Positions 40,319 through 50,863 are shown, counted from the stretch's first letter. The stretch: 64,000 bases of DNA from JAVVHH01 sp964657565 (GCA_964657565.1 CAZZVQ010000012.1:11071-75070); one strand, 5' to 3'. Notes: generated from the sequence alone by a model not told the origin. Program-made: numbers and translations.

Positions 40319-41428
40319 ATGCCCCGACTGCACGCCCTCCCCGTCTGGCTCGCGGCGATCCTGCCGCTGGCCGCTCACGCCGCCGACAAGCCTGCCGCCC
40401 CCGTCTCCATCACCGTCACCGACAAGGGCTGCGTGCCCACGAACCTCGCGGTGTCGGCCGGGCGGACCACGTTCAGGATCAAGAATGAGAGCCATCGCGC
40501 CCTGGAATGGGAGATCCTGAACGGCGTCAGCGTCGTCGCCGAGCGGGAGAACATCCTGCCCGGCTTCACCCAGCCGCTGACCGCCACGCTCGCGCCCGGC
40601 GAGTATCAGATGACCTGTGGGTTGCTCAGCAATCCCAAGGGTGTGCTGAAAGTGTCGGGGACCACACAGGAAGCGATCGCCACCCCCGCGGAACTGGTCG
40701 AACCGATCGCACAGTATAAAGCGTACGTCATCGCCGAGACGGACGCGCTGGTGACGGCCACCACGGCCTTCACCGCCGCTGTCAAGGCCGGCAATCTGGC
40801 GGAGGCCAAGCGCCTCTATGCCCCCGCCCGGATGCACTACGAGCGGATCGAGCCGATCGCCGAGTTGTTCGACGATCTCGACAAATCGATGGACTCCCGG
40901 GTCGACGATTTCGAGAAGAAGGACACCGACCCGGCCTGGGCCGGCTTCCACCGCCTCGAACACGCACTCTGGGTCAAGCAATCCACCGCCGGCCTGCAGG
41001 CCACCGCCGACAAGCTGGCCGCCGACACGGCCGAACTCCGCACCCGGCTCGACACGCTGGTGCTGCCGCCGAAGGCCGTCGTGGGCGGGGCCGCGTCCCT
41101 GATCGAGGAGGTCGCCGCCAAGAAGATCAGCGGCGAGGAAGACCGGTATAGCCGCACCGACCTGTGGGATTTCCAGGCCAACATCGACGGCGCGCAGAAG
41201 GTGTTCGGCGTGCTCAAGCCGCTGGTGGACGCGAAGGACCCCAAGCTGGTCGCCCGCGTGGACGGCAATTTCGCCCGCGTGGACGCGACGCTGGCGAAGT
41301 ACAAGCAGGGCGAGGGCTTCGCGCCCTACGACACGCTCTCCACCGCGGACAAGAATGCCCTCAAGCGCTCGATCACCGCCCTGGCCGAAGACCTGTCCAC
41401 CCTGCGCGGCAAGCTGGGGGTCGAATGA
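40319..41428 (+). CDS. efeO: Periplasmic EfeO: cupredoxin plus M75/imelysin-like protein
   Basis: The 369-residue product has a signal peptide (LPVWLAAILPLAAHAADKP) and a cupredoxin-like domain (about 28-110: ITVTDKGCVPTNLAVSAGRTTF, ending in EYQMTCG). An imelysin/M75 helical domain follows, with the HxxE motif at 211-215 (H-R-L-E-H in GFHRLEHALW). EfeO binds iron (and perhaps copper in the cupredoxin part) in the periplasm and works with EfeU and EfeB. It lies 47 bases after efeU, across the duplicated segment, and 25 bases before efeB. Length and domain order are normal for EfeO. Confidence 0.93.
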   Translation: MPRLHALPVWLAAILPLAAHAADKPAAPVSITVTDKGCVPTNLAVSAGRTTFRIKNESHRALEWEILNGVSVVAERENILPGFTQPLTATLAPGEYQMTCGLLSNPKGVLKVSGTTQEAIATPAELVEPIAQYKAYVIAETDALVTATTAFTAAVKAGNLAEAKRLYAPARMHYERIEPIAELFDDLDKSMDSRVDDFEKKDTDPAWAGFHRLEHALWVKQSTAGLQATADKLAADTAELRTRLDTLVLPPKAVVGGAASLIEEVAAKKISGEEDRYSRTDLWDFQANIDGAQKVFGVLKPLVDAKDPKLVARVDGNFARVDATLAKYKQGEGFAPYDTLSTADKNALKRSITALAEDLSTLRGKLGVE

Positions 41429-41453
41429 AGGGCCGTCGCCAAGGAGGCCTCAC

Positions 41454-42689
41454 GTGACGCCGGGTCGCCGCGGCCTCCTGCTGGGCCTGGGCTCCGCCGG
41501 CGCCGCCGCTGCGGTCCGCGCCGCCACGCTCCCGGACAACCGACCCGCCCTGCCCGTCGAGGAGTCCGACGGCACCGACGACGTGGTTGCGTTCTATGGC
41601 CCGCATCAGGCCGGCATCACCACGCCACAGCCCGCCGCTTGCCTGCTCGCCGCCTTCGACGTGCTGGCCGACGACCGCGCCGAGCTGGCCGAGCTGTTCC
41701 GGCTGCTGACCGAGCGCTGCGCCTTCCTCACCACCGGCGGTCCGGTGGCCGCGCTCGACCCGAAACTGCCCCCCGCCGATTCCGGCGTGCTCGGACCGCG
41801 CGTGTTTCCCGACGCGCTGAGCGTCACGGCCTCGGTCGGCGCCTCGCTGTTCGACGACCGCTTCGGCCTGCAGGCGGCGCGCCCGCGCGCGCTGATCCAG
41901 ATGACCGGCTTCCCCAATGACGCGCTCGACGCCGAGTATTGCCACGGCGACCTGCTGCTCCAGTTCAACGCCAACACCGCCGAGACCAACATCCACGCGC
42001 TGCGTGACATCCTGAAATCCATGCCCGAGCACGTCGCCCTGCGCTGGAAGATGGAGGGCTTCCTGCCGCCCCACACGATCAAGAAGCAGGGCCGCGACAC
42101 CGTGCGCAACCTGATGGGCTTCAAGGACGGCACCGCCAATTTGGACCCGCGCGACGGGGCGGTGATGGACCGCCTGATCTGGACCGGCGCCGGCGAGCCG
42201 CAATGGACGGCGGGCGGCAGCTACCACGTGGTGCGGCTGATCCGCATGCTGGTCGAGCGCTGGGATCGCACGCCGCTGGGCGAGCAGCAGACCATCTTCG
42301 GCCGCACCAAGGCGGAGGGTGCGCCGCTCGGCCTGGCGGGCGAGCATGACGTGCCCGACTATGCCGCCGACCCCCACGGCGCCGGCGTGCCGCTCGACGC
42401 GCACATCCGCTTGGCCAATCCGCGCAGCCCGGAGACGCAGACGAGCCTGATCCTGCGCCGCGCCTACAATTACTCCCGCGGCCTGACCAAGGCCGGGCAG
42501 CTCGACATGGGGCTGATCTTCGGCTGCTTCCAAGCCGACCTCGCGGCCGGGTTCCTCACCGTGCAGGACCGGCTGAACGGCGAGGCGCTGGAGGAATACA
42601 TCAAGCCGTTCGGCGGCGGCTATTTCTTCGCGCTGCCGGGCGTCAAGGGACCGGGTGATACGCTCGCGCGCGCGCTGCTCGCGTCCTGA
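41454..42689 (+). CDS. efeB: Dye-decolourising-type haem peroxidase EfeB
   Basis: The 411-residue protein starts with a Tat signal (RRGLLLGLGSAGAAAAVRAA), so it is exported folded with its haem. The DyP hallmark GxxDG is at GFKDG (Asp225), with the proximal His region near DPHGAGVPLDAHIRLANP. EfeB oxidises ferrous iron (and has been reported to act on haem) for uptake through EfeU. The GTG at 41454 is chosen because a perfect AAGGAGG lies six bases upstream and it puts the twin arginines at residues 5-6; in-frame starts further upstream lie inside efeO. Confidence 0.93.
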   Translation: MTPGRRGLLLGLGSAGAAAAVRAATLPDNRPALPVEESDGTDDVVAFYGPHQAGITTPQPAACLLAAFDVLADDRAELAELFRLLTERCAFLTTGGPVAALDPKLPPADSGVLGPRVFPDALSVTASVGASLFDDRFGLQAARPRALIQMTGFPNDALDAEYCHGDLLLQFNANTAETNIHALRDILKSMPEHVALRWKMEGFLPPHTIKKQGRDTVRNLMGFKDGTANLDPRDGAVMDRLIWTGAGEPQWTAGGSYHVVRLIRMLVERWDRTPLGEQQTIFGRTKAEGAPLGLAGEHDVPDYAADPHGAGVPLDAHIRLANPRSPETQTSLILRRAYNYSRGLTKAGQLDMGLIFGCFQADLAAGFLTVQDRLNGEALEEYIKPFGGGYFFALPGVKGPGDTLARALLAS

Positions 42690-42798
42690 CCGAGAACGTC
42701 CAAACCGCCGCGCTTGTTCGCCGTCTCGACGGTGTCGGGCGCCTATTGTTCGACCTCATGCCGTCCCGGTAGTGTGCCGGCAGCACCGGGGGAAACAC

Positions 42799-43875
42799 AT
42801 GCGTCACCACAAGATCGCCGCGATGGGCGGCGACGGGATCGGGCCGGAAGTCGTGGACGCCACGGTCGAGGTGCTGAGGGTCTGTGCCGAACGCGACGGC
42901 GGCTTCAGCCTCGACGTCCAGGATTTCGACTGGGGCTCCGATTACTACAAGAAGCACGGCGTCATGATGCCGGCCGACGGCGCCGACCAGCTCCGCGGCT
43001 TCGACGCCATCCTGTTCGGCGCCGTCGGCGCGCCGGACATCCCCGACCACATCACGCTGTGGGGCCTGCGCCTGGCGATCTGCCAGCCGCTCGACCAATA
43101 CGCCAACGTACGCCCGACCCGCATCCTGCCGGGCATCACCAGCCCGCTCCGCCACGTCTCCGGCCCCGAGCTGGACTGGGTGATCGTGCGCGAGAACTCC
43201 GAGGGCGAGTATTCCGGCGTCGGCGGCCGGGTGCACAAGGGCCTGCCGATCGAGGTGGCGACCGATGTCTCCATCATGACCCGGGCCGGCGTGCAGCGCA
43301 TCATCCGCTACGCCTTCAGGCTGGCGCAATCCCGCCCGCGCAAGCTGCTGACGGTGGTGACCAAGAGCAACGCGCAGCGCCACGCGATGGTCATGTGGGA
43401 CGAGATCGCCGCCGAGGTGGCGGCCGAGTTCCCGGACGTGACCTGGGACAAGATGCTGGTCGACGCCATGACCATGCGCATGGTCATCAAGCCGGAAACG
43501 CTCGACACCATCGTCGCCACCAACCTGCACGCCGACATCCTGTCCGACCTGGCCGCCGCCCTGGCCGGCTCGCTCGGCATCGCGCCGACGGCAAACCTCA
43601 ACCCGGAGCGCGAGGCGCCCTCGATGTTCGAGCCGATCCACGGCTCCGCCTTCGACATCACCGGCAAGGGCGTCGCCAACCCGGTGGCGACCTTCTGGAC
43701 CGCCTCGATGATGCTGGAACACCTGGGCGAGACATCCGCCGCGACCCGGCTGATGAAAGCCGTCGAACGCGTCACCGCCGACCCGTCCCTGCACACCCCC
43801 GACCTCGGCGGCAAAGCGACGACGAAGCAAGTAACGGCCGCCGTCTGCGAAGCACTGCGCAGCGCCAACGAGTAG
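42799..43875 (+). CDS. Tartrate/D-malate-type dehydrogenase (isocitrate/isopropylmalate dehydrogenase family)
   Basis: The 358-residue NAD-dependent beta-decarboxylating dehydrogenase begins with the family start KIAAMGGDGIGPEVVDA and has DFDWGSDYYKKHGVMMP, ITLWGLRLAICQPLDQYANVRP, the ENSEGEYSG loop and the metal-binding DAMTMRMV and TNLHADILSD segments. DFDWGSDYYKKHG is characteristic of the tartrate dehydrogenase/D-malate dehydrogenase branch and not of LeuB. It converts a D-malate- or tartrate-like hydroxy acid to a keto acid with CO2 loss. GGGGGA lies a few bases before the ATG. It stands alone after efeB and ends just before a palindromic repeat. Confidence 0.88.
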   Translation: MRHHKIAAMGGDGIGPEVVDATVEVLRVCAERDGGFSLDVQDFDWGSDYYKKHGVMMPADGADQLRGFDAILFGAVGAPDIPDHITLWGLRLAICQPLDQYANVRPTRILPGITSPLRHVSGPELDWVIVRENSEGEYSGVGGRVHKGLPIEVATDVSIMTRAGVQRIIRYAFRLAQSRPRKLLTVVTKSNAQRHAMVMWDEIAAEVAAEFPDVTWDKMLVDAMTMRMVIKPETLDTIVATNLHADILSDLAAALAGSLGIAPTANLNPEREAPSMFEPIHGSAFDITGKGVANPVATFWTASMMLEHLGETSAATRLMKAVERVTADPSLHTPDLGGKATTKQVTAAVCEALRSANE

Positions 43876-43887
43876 GCGACTGCCCTT

Positions 43888-43933
43888 GGTGGGCTGAAGC
43901 NNNNNNNNNNCGTAGGGTGGGCTTCAGCCCACC
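43888..43933. repeat. Palindromic dispersed repeat with a 10-N gap, between convergent genes
   Basis: The right part (43912-43933) is a 22-base unit gtagggtgggcttcagcc-acc. The left part (43888-43900, ggtgggctgaagc) is the start of its reverse complement, and 10 N (43901-43910) replace the rest. Each unit is itself near-palindromic (ggtgggct / agcccacc type). The same element, complete, is at 58989-59047. It lies between the 3' ends of two convergent genes and probably works as a two-way terminator. Confidence 0.85.
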
Positions 43934-43939
43934 ACAACG

Positions 43940-44395
43940 TCAGCCCAGCGTCTTCACCATGTAGACCCGCTTCAATCCCTTCTCCTCGACCCGGTGCGTC
44001 TCCGCGTAACCGAGCCGCGCATACAGGGCGATGTTCTCCGTCATCGCCTCGTTCGTGTAGAGCTTGATGCGCTCATACCCTGCCTCGCGAGCGGACCGCT
44101 CGGCGAACTGCAGCAGCGTGCGACCCAGCCCGGCCCCTTGCCCCTCGGGTGCGACGGCGACGTTGTCCAGCAGCATCGCATCCGTCTCCGGGATCAGCAC
44201 GAGGATCGCCAGCACGGTGCCGCCCCTGTCGATGACATAGACCCGGCCAGCGCCGATCAGGGCGGCGTAATCGTCCAGCATCGGCCCTGGCTCACGGCCG
44301 ATGCGGCTCACATACGGGGTGTAGGCGCGCCGGACGAGATCCTCGACGGCATGGGCGTCATTCAATGTCGCGGGGCGGGGCTGCATCCAAGCCAT
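43940..44395 (-). CDS. GNAT family N-acetyltransferase
   Basis: The 151-residue protein has the GNAT fold order. It starts PRPATLNDAHAVEDLVRRAY, has the beta-4 strand AMLLDNVAVAPEGQGAGLG with the acetyl-CoA loop QGAGLG, then the helix RTLLQFAERSAREAG, and ends IALYARLGYAETHRVEEKG. It transfers an acetyl group from acetyl-CoA to an unknown acceptor in the cytoplasm. It is divergent from the DUF3750 gene, leaving only 37 bases between starts, and convergent with the dehydrogenase gene across the palindromic repeat. Confidence 0.88.
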   Translation of the reverse strand: MAWMQPRPATLNDAHAVEDLVRRAYTPYVSRIGREPGPMLDDYAALIGAGRVYVIDRGGTVLAILVLIPETDAMLLDNVAVAPEGQGAGLGRTLLQFAERSAREAGYERIKLYTNEAMTENIALYARLGYAETHRVEEKGLKRVYMVKTLG

Positions 44396-44432
44396 GGTGG
44401 CACGACGGCGTCAGCAGCACCATTTGCCGGCA

Positions 44433-45191
44433 ATGTCTGCCGTCAAGCTCATCATCGTCCTGTTCGCCCTGTTCTACGTGGCGCCCCTCGCGATCTCGGC
44501 ATTCCTCTACTGGCGGACCGGCATCGGCGGCGAGTGGTGGACCGCCGATCGATCGAGCGCCGGGCTGCTGCCGCCGGCGATGGTGCGGGTGTTCGCCGCC
44601 CCCACCGTGAGCTGGCGCGGCATCTTCGCGGTGCATTGCTGGATCGTGCTCAAGTCCGAGGGCGCGTCCGCCTACACCCGCTACGACTACACCGCCTGGG
44701 GCGCGCCGATCCGCCGCAACGGGTTCGAGCCGGATGGGCGCTGGTTCGGCAGCGTGCCCGAGACCGTCTTCGCCGCCGACGGCCCGGCCGCCGGCGCCCT
44801 GATCCCGCGCCTGCAGGCCGCGATCGACGCCTACCGATTCCGCAACGTCGGCGACTACCACGCCTGGCCCGGCCCGAACTCGAACACCTTCGTCGCCGCC
44901 GTGTTCGACGCCACGCCGGAGATCAAGGTCGCGCTGCCGCCGAACGCGATCGGCAAGGACTACCCCTATGACGGCCGCTGGCTGCGCCCGACGCCCTCGG
45001 GCACCGGCGTGCAACTGACGCTCGGCGGTTACGCGGGCATCACGCTGGCCTGGGTGGAGGGCATCGAGATCAACATCCTGGCCGCGGTCGCCGGGATCGA
45101 CCTCCGTCAGCCGGCGATCAAGCTGCCTGGCTTGGGCCGGATCGGCTTAGGAACGACAGCAGCACCCGATCGAATGCTGGCTGCTCGGTGA
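44433..45191 (+). CDS. DUF3750 family membrane-anchored protein
   Basis: The 252-residue protein has one N-terminal membrane helix (LIIVLFALFYVAPLAISAFLYW) and then the DUF3750 domain: WRGIFAVHCWIVLK, YTRYDYTAWGAPIRRNG, FRNVGDYHAWPGPNSNTFVAAV, GKDYPYDGRWLRPTPSGTG and a C-terminal INILAAVAGIDLRQPAIKLPGLGRIG. The function is unknown; the conserved pattern suggests a periplasm-facing enzyme-like domain. The ATG at 44433 is chosen since it opens at the membrane helix; another ATG 13 codons upstream is possible. The last 24 codons overlap the end of the convergent rutD by 74 bases, an unusually long tail-to-tail overlap. Confidence 0.8.
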   Translation: MSAVKLIIVLFALFYVAPLAISAFLYWRTGIGGEWWTADRSSAGLLPPAMVRVFAAPTVSWRGIFAVHCWIVLKSEGASAYTRYDYTAWGAPIRRNGFEPDGRWFGSVPETVFAADGPAAGALIPRLQAAIDAYRFRNVGDYHAWPGPNSNTFVAAVFDATPEIKVALPPNAIGKDYPYDGRWLRPTPSGTGVQLTLGGYAGITLAWVEGIEINILAAVAGIDLRQPAIKLPGLGRIGLGTTAAPDRMLAAR

Positions 45192-45906
45192 CGTTGCAGG
45201 CGTGCCCGCCGCCGGGCATCAGCTCGAGCATGGCGCCCGGGATCGCCGCCGCCAGCGCCTCGGAGGCCGTGTAGGGCACCAGCACGTCGTCCCGTGCCGC
45301 GATGACCAGCGTGGGGGTGCGGATGTCGGCCAGACGGTCGGTGATGTCGAACGCTTTGAGGGCGGCGATCCGCGTCAGGAGCGTGTTGCGGCCCTGGAAG
45401 TGGGCGAGCCCATGCGCCTCCTCGGCCGCGACCCGCTCGGCGTTCGCGGACAGCCAGGCGGCGGGATACAGGAAGATGGGCTGCGCCTGCACATAGGCCT
45501 CGGGACCGCCGACATCGAGCAACCGGCGGCGGACCGCGAAGCAGCGCGCCGTGTGCGAGTCCAGCCGCGCCCACCCGTTCACCACGACCAGCGAGCGGAG
45601 CAGTCCGGGATACCGCACCGCCAATTCCAGCCCCACCAACCCACCCAGCGCATGCCCGACGAAATGCGCCGGCCCGGTCACGCCCAGGATCGCCGCACAA
45701 TCCTCGGCCATGTCGGCGATGCTCGTGTTGGGCGCTCCCGCATTCGCGCCGGTCCCGCGCTGGTCGTACAGCACCGGCCCGAACGCCGGGGTCAGCGCGG
45801 CAAGCTGCGGCGCCCAATACGCGCCGGCGCCGCCCAGCCCGGCCGAGAACAGTACCGGCGGCGCGCCGGCCGCGCCGTGAACCGTGTAGCGGAGCTCAAC
45901 CGACAT
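45118..45906 (-). CDS. rutD: RutD, aminoacrylate hydrolase-like alpha/beta hydrolase
   Basis: The 262-residue alpha/beta hydrolase has the RutD pattern VLYDQRGTGANAG, FVGHALGGLVGLELA, VVNGWARLDSHTARCF, LYPAAWL and the terminal GGHACNVTEQPAF with the catalytic His region. The nucleophile-elbow position reads GHALG, with Ala where most hydrolases have Ser; as far as I recall this is normal for RutD. In the Rut pathway it helps turn aminoacrylate into malonic semialdehyde and ammonia. Its ATG overlaps the end of rutC by eleven bases, so it is translated in the same operon. The fit to the family is good over the whole length. Confidence 0.88.
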   Translation of the reverse strand: MSVELRYTVHGAAGAPPVLFSAGLGGAGAYWAPQLAALTPAFGPVLYDQRGTGANAGAPNTSIADMAEDCAAILGVTGPAHFVGHALGGLVGLELAVRYPGLLRSLVVVNGWARLDSHTARCFAVRRRLLDVGGPEAYVQAQPIFLYPAAWLSANAERVAAEEAHGLAHFQGRNTLLTRIAALKAFDITDRLADIRTPTLVIAARDDVLVPYTASEALAAAIPGAMLELMPGGGHACNVTEQPAFDRVLLSFLSRSGPSQAA

Positions 45907-46279
45907 GGGCGGTGGTGGCGATCTCCACCAGCGCGTCCGGCTTGACCAAACCACACTGGATGCAGAAGCGGGCCGGCTTATCGCCCGGGAAGAACTCGGC
46001 GTAGACCGCGTTGATGGCGGCGTAATTGGCCCAATCAGTAATAAAAATCTGGTTGAACGTGACGTCCGCCATGGTCCCGCCGGCCGCCTCGACCACACCC
46101 TGGATGGTGGTCAGCACGTGCCGCGTCTGCGCCGCGGCGTCGCCGACATGGACCACGTTGTTGTCCTTGTCGAACGGCAGCGTGCCGGACACATACACCA
46201 CGCCATCCGCCTTCGCGCCCGGCGAGTAGGGCGCCAGCGGCTTGCCGGAGCCTTCGGGAATGATCGGGGTCATGGGCAT
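45896..46279 (-). CDS. rutC: RutC, RidA-family aminoacrylate peracid reductase/deaminase-like protein
   Basis: The 127-residue RidA-fold protein has the family marks: PLAPYSPGAKADGVVYVSGTLP, AAAQTRHVLTTIQGVVEAAG, the VTFNQIFITD strand and KPARFCIQCGLVKPDALVEI. In uracil degradation RutC acts on aminoacrylate (peracid). The start codon overlaps the rutB stop by one base (TGATG), and the stop lies inside the rutD start region. A second in-frame ATG two codons in is possible. Length and order in the operon are those of RutC. Confidence 0.92.
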   Translation of the reverse strand: MPMTPIIPEGSGKPLAPYSPGAKADGVVYVSGTLPFDKDNNVVHVGDAAAQTRHVLTTIQGVVEAAGGTMADVTFNQIFITDWANYAAINAVYAEFFPGDKPARFCIQCGLVKPDALVEIATTAHVG

Positions 46280-46977
46280 CAGGCCGCCGCCGGGGTTTGC
46301 CGCACGCTGCCGCAGAAATCGGCAACCGTCGCGGTCCAGCCGAAGAACGTCTCGATATTGTACTCCGCGGCCTGCCGCGTGAAATCCGGCCCGGCATGGT
46401 TGACGGCGTCGCGCAGCATCACGGCGAAATACTCCAAATGGAACGCGTCGCGCAGGGTGGATTCCACGCACACGTTGGTGGCCACGCCGGTGAACACCAG
46501 CGTGCGGATGTTGCGCGCCCGCAGCATCGAGTCGAGCGCGGTGTTGAAGAAGGCGCTGTAGCGCGGCTTGGGTACCACGATGTCGCCGGGCTGCGGCTGC
46601 AGCGCGTCGACCAGCGCGTAGTCCCACCCGCCCTTGGCCAGCAGTGTGCCCGCCAGCTCCGGCCGGGCGCGCATGGTCTTCAGCGCGTTGGATTTGTGCC
46701 AGTTGGGCGAGCCCGGCCCGCCCGCCTCCTGATAGGCCGGGTCCCAGCCGTTCTGGAAGAACACGATCGTCATGCCCGCATCCCGCGCCGCCGCGATCGC
46801 GGTCGTGACATGCTCGATGCAGGCGGCCGCGCCCGACACGTCGAACCCGGCCTTGTCCAGATAGCCCCCGGGCGACGCGTAGGCGTTCTGCATGTCCACC
46901 ACGACCAGGGCGGACTGGGCCAAGTCGAGGCCGATCGGCTCCGGCCGGGCCGGCATGGTGACGCTGGTCATGGTCAT
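46279..46977 (-). CDS. rutB: RutB, (peroxy)ureidoacrylate amidohydrolase
   Basis: The 232-residue isochorismatase-fold hydrolase has the Asp-Lys-Cys triad: Asp in LVVVDMQNAY, Lys in VVPKPRYSAF, Cys in FTGVATNVCVEST. It cleaves the ring-opened uracil product ureidoacrylate to carbamate and aminoacrylate. The N-terminus MTMTSVTMPARPEPIGLDLAQ is usual for RutB. ATGA overlap with rutA (four bases) and TGATG with rutC show tight coupling. Confidence 0.92.
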   Translation of the reverse strand: MTMTSVTMPARPEPIGLDLAQSALVVVDMQNAYASPGGYLDKAGFDVSGAAACIEHVTTAIAAARDAGMTIVFFQNGWDPAYQEAGGPGSPNWHKSNALKTMRARPELAGTLLAKGGWDYALVDALQPQPGDIVVPKPRYSAFFNTALDSMLRARNIRTLVFTGVATNVCVESTLRDAFHLEYFAVMLRDAVNHAGPDFTRQAAEYNIETFFGWTATVADFCGSVRQTPAAA

Positions 46978-48056
46978 GCAATCTCCTTCAACTGTGCCTG
47001 GCGGCACCGCATCAGCGGCTGGATCTGCGTGCCGAACGCCTCCGTCCCCACCACGAAATCGTCGAAGCACAGGAGCACGCCGCCCAGGCCCGGCACCGCG
47101 GCCAGCGCGTCCAGCATCCCCGCGACCTGCGCATACGACCCGACCAGCGTGCCCATATTGAGGTTCACCGCGGACGTGGGGTCGGCGAGCTGGCGGACAT
47201 TGGTGTCGCCGCCGGAACTCGTATCCGCCGCCGCCTGATCCGTCAGCCACGCCAGCGCCGCGTCGTCCTTGCCCTCCTTGTACGATTCCCAGCGGGAACG
47301 CGCATCGGCCTCCGTGTCGCCGGCGATGATCATGAACAGCGCATACACGCCGACCTTCCGCCCCGCCGCCTGGGCCGCCGCCGCCGTGCGCGCCACGGCG
47401 GGGGCCAACGCCGCGGGCGTGTTGACGCCCTGCCCGAGGCAGAAATTATAGTCGGCGTGCCGGGCGGTGAAGGCCAGGCCGGCGTTGCTCTGCCCGGCGC
47501 AGATCAGCTCGATCTTGCGCGACGGGCGTGGGCTGACCCGGCAATCGTCCATCTGGAAGAACTCGCCCTTCAGGTCGCTGCGCCCGGTTTCCCACAGCTC
47601 CGTCAGGATCTGCGCATACTCCGCCAGATAGTCGTAGCGGCGGGCGAAATGGCTGTCGCCGGGCCACAGCCCCATCTGCGAATACTCCGGCCGCTGCCAG
47701 CCGGTGACGAGGTTGAGCCCGAAGCGGCCGCCGGAAATGGAGTCGATCGTCACCGCCATGCGCGCCGCGATCGCCGGCGGCACCACCAGCGTCGCCGCCG
47801 TGGCGAACAGCTTGATCCGTGTCGTCACCGCCGCGAGCCCGGCCATCAGCGTGAAGGATTCCAGGTTGTGGTCCCAGAACTCGGTCTCGCCGCCGAAGCC
47901 GCGCAGCTTGATCATGGAGAGCACGAAGTCGAGCCCGTGCCGCTCCGCCGCCAGCGTGACGGTCTTGTTGAGCGCGAAGCTCGGCATGTATTGCGGCGAA
48001 TTGCGCGAGATCAGCCAGCCATTGTTGCCGATCGGGATGAAAACGCCGACTTCCAT
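46974..48056 (-). CDS. rutA: RutA, FMN-dependent pyrimidine monooxygenase
   Basis: The 360-residue luciferase-like monooxygenase opens with MEVGVFIPIGNNGWLIS, a RutA hallmark. It has GLDFVLSMIKLRGFGG, FWDHNLESFTLMAGLAAVT, DSISGGRFGLNLVTGW and the C-terminal VGSYAQVAGMLDALAAV. RutA opens the uracil ring at the amide using FMN and O2 and therefore needs a flavin reductase (RutF), which is not in this window. The ATG at 48056 is chosen over one 13 codons upstream since it begins with the conserved sequence. It lies 35 bases after the ABC permease gene on the same strand, so it is probably part of that transcript. Confidence 0.94.
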   Translation of the reverse strand: MEVGVFIPIGNNGWLISRNSPQYMPSFALNKTVTLAAERHGLDFVLSMIKLRGFGGETEFWDHNLESFTLMAGLAAVTTRIKLFATAATLVVPPAIAARMAVTIDSISGGRFGLNLVTGWQRPEYSQMGLWPGDSHFARRYDYLAEYAQILTELWETGRSDLKGEFFQMDDCRVSPRPSRKIELICAGQSNAGLAFTARHADYNFCLGQGVNTPAALAPAVARTAAAAQAAGRKVGVYALFMIIAGDTEADARSRWESYKEGKDDAALAWLTDQAAADTSSGGDTNVRQLADPTSAVNLNMGTLVGSYAQVAGMLDALAAVPGLGGVLLCFDDFVVGTEAFGTQIQPLMRCRQAQLKEIA

Positions 48057-48091
48057 GCATCGATCTCCACTATGCCGCGCGGCAGGCGCCA

Positions 48092-49719
48092 TCACCCCAA
48101 CACCCGCCCATCGCGTCCCGACAGACGAAAGGCGCTATAGACCAGCACCGCCGTTACCCCCAGCAAGATCGAGGCCAACGCCGAGGCGGTGCCGTATTCG
48201 CCATCCAGCACCAGTAGATAGATGCTGACCGGCATCGTCACCGTGCTGCCCACGTAGAGCACCAGCGAGGACGACAGCTCGTTCATAGCGGTCACGAAGC
48301 TCATCATGGCGCCAGCCACGATGCCGGGCATGATCAACGGCACGGTGATGCGCAGGAAGGCACGCGCCGGGTGGTCGCCGAGGCTGATCGCCGCTTGCTC
48401 CAGGCTGGGGCTGAGTTGGCCGAGGGCGGCGGTGGTGGCCCGGGTCGCGTAGGGCAGGCGGCGGATCAGCACGGCCAGCACGATGATCGCGCCGGTGCCG
48501 CCGAGAATGCCGTTGAAGCTCTCGAGGAAGGCGATGCCCATCACGATCCCGGGCACGATATAGGGTAAGACCAATACGGATTCGTAGGCGGAGGCGAGCA
48601 CGGTGCGGCGGCGGGCGACGACGTAGCCGGTGGCGACCCCGACCACGACGATCCCCGCTACCGCGATCGAGGAGAACAGCAGCGAGTTGCCGATCGCCTG
48701 CGGCACCGTGCGCAACACCCTGGCATAGCTCTGCAGCCCGAAACCGCCGGTGAAGACCGGCCCGCTCGTGCGGCGGAACGAGAACACCACCACCACCAGG
48801 CTCGGCAACGCCCCGAGCCCCACGATCGCATACGCCAAGGCGTGCACCCGCACAGCGCGCCAGCCGCGCGGCCGGATCGCGGTGCGCTCCCGGCTGGTCT
48901 GGCCGCCGGTGGCGACCCGGCGGGACAGCCGGCGCTGCACCGTGACCAGGGCGACCGAGATGACGAGCAGCACGGCGCTCATGGCGGACGCCAGCCCCGG
49001 ATTGCCGCCCATCTCGGAGGCGAACAGCACGAACGCCTCCGTCGCCAGCATCGAAAACCCGCGGCCGATCAGCCGCGGCGTGCCGAAATCGGCGATCGAC
49101 AGCACGAACGCCAGCAGCGCCCCGGCCGAGACCGCCGGCGCCAGCAGCGGCAGCGTGACGGTGGCGAACCGGCGCGCCGGCGACATGCCCAGGCTCTCGG
49201 CGGCTTCCTCGAGCGCCGGGTTGATGGCGCGGAACCCGGCCGACGCCAGCAGGAACACGTTGGGGAAGAATTTCAGGCTGAACACCATGATCACGCCCGC
49301 GGCGCCGTAGAGCGGCGGGATGCCGATGCCCACCCCGGCCAGCGCGTTGCGCGCCGCGCCGTTGGCGCCGAACAGCACGATCCAGGCATAGGCGCCGATG
49401 AACGGCGGCGTGCACAGCCCGATGATCGCGAGCGTGAAGATCAGGCTGGCGCCGCGCAGCCGGTATCGGGTCATGAGATGCGCCAGCGTCACCCCCAGCA
49501 CGGTGGCACCGACCATGCCGCCCACGCCGCCGACGACGCTGTTGCCCAGCGCCCGAAGATAACGCGGCCGTTCCAGGATGGTGGCGTAATTGGCGAGCGT
49601 CCACGTGCCGGTGTCGTTGTCGAGCAGGCTGGCACGCAGCACGGAGGCGAGCGGGTAGAGCAGCAGTACGCCCACCACCGCCCATCCCAGCAGCAGAACG
49701 AGGCTCGATCCCCGCAGTT

Positions 49720-49723
<4 letters not shown>
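48092..49723 (-). CDS. ABC transporter permease with two membrane domains (ferric-iron/aminophosphonate type)
   Basis: The 543-residue permease is a fusion of two six-helix halves. Each half ends in a coupling loop that contacts the ATPase: EEAAESLGMSPARRFATVTLP (about residue 200) and EQAAISLGDHPARAFLRITVP (about residue 465). This two-in-one layout is normal for the FbpB/PhnU-like class of importers. The GTG start overlaps the ATPase stop (GTGA), and the open frame that runs on upstream of it is an overlap artefact with the ATPase gene. The substrate is unknown. Position just before rutA makes a link with pyrimidine uptake possible. Confidence 0.88.
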
Positions 49724-50778
<1,055 letters not shown>

Positions 50779-50863
50779 TTCCCTGCCCCTCCGCAGCCCC
50801 CGCGACTTTACGGGGCCGCACGCGGCCAGCAAGATCGCGGCGAGACGGGCGGGAGAACGGGCG

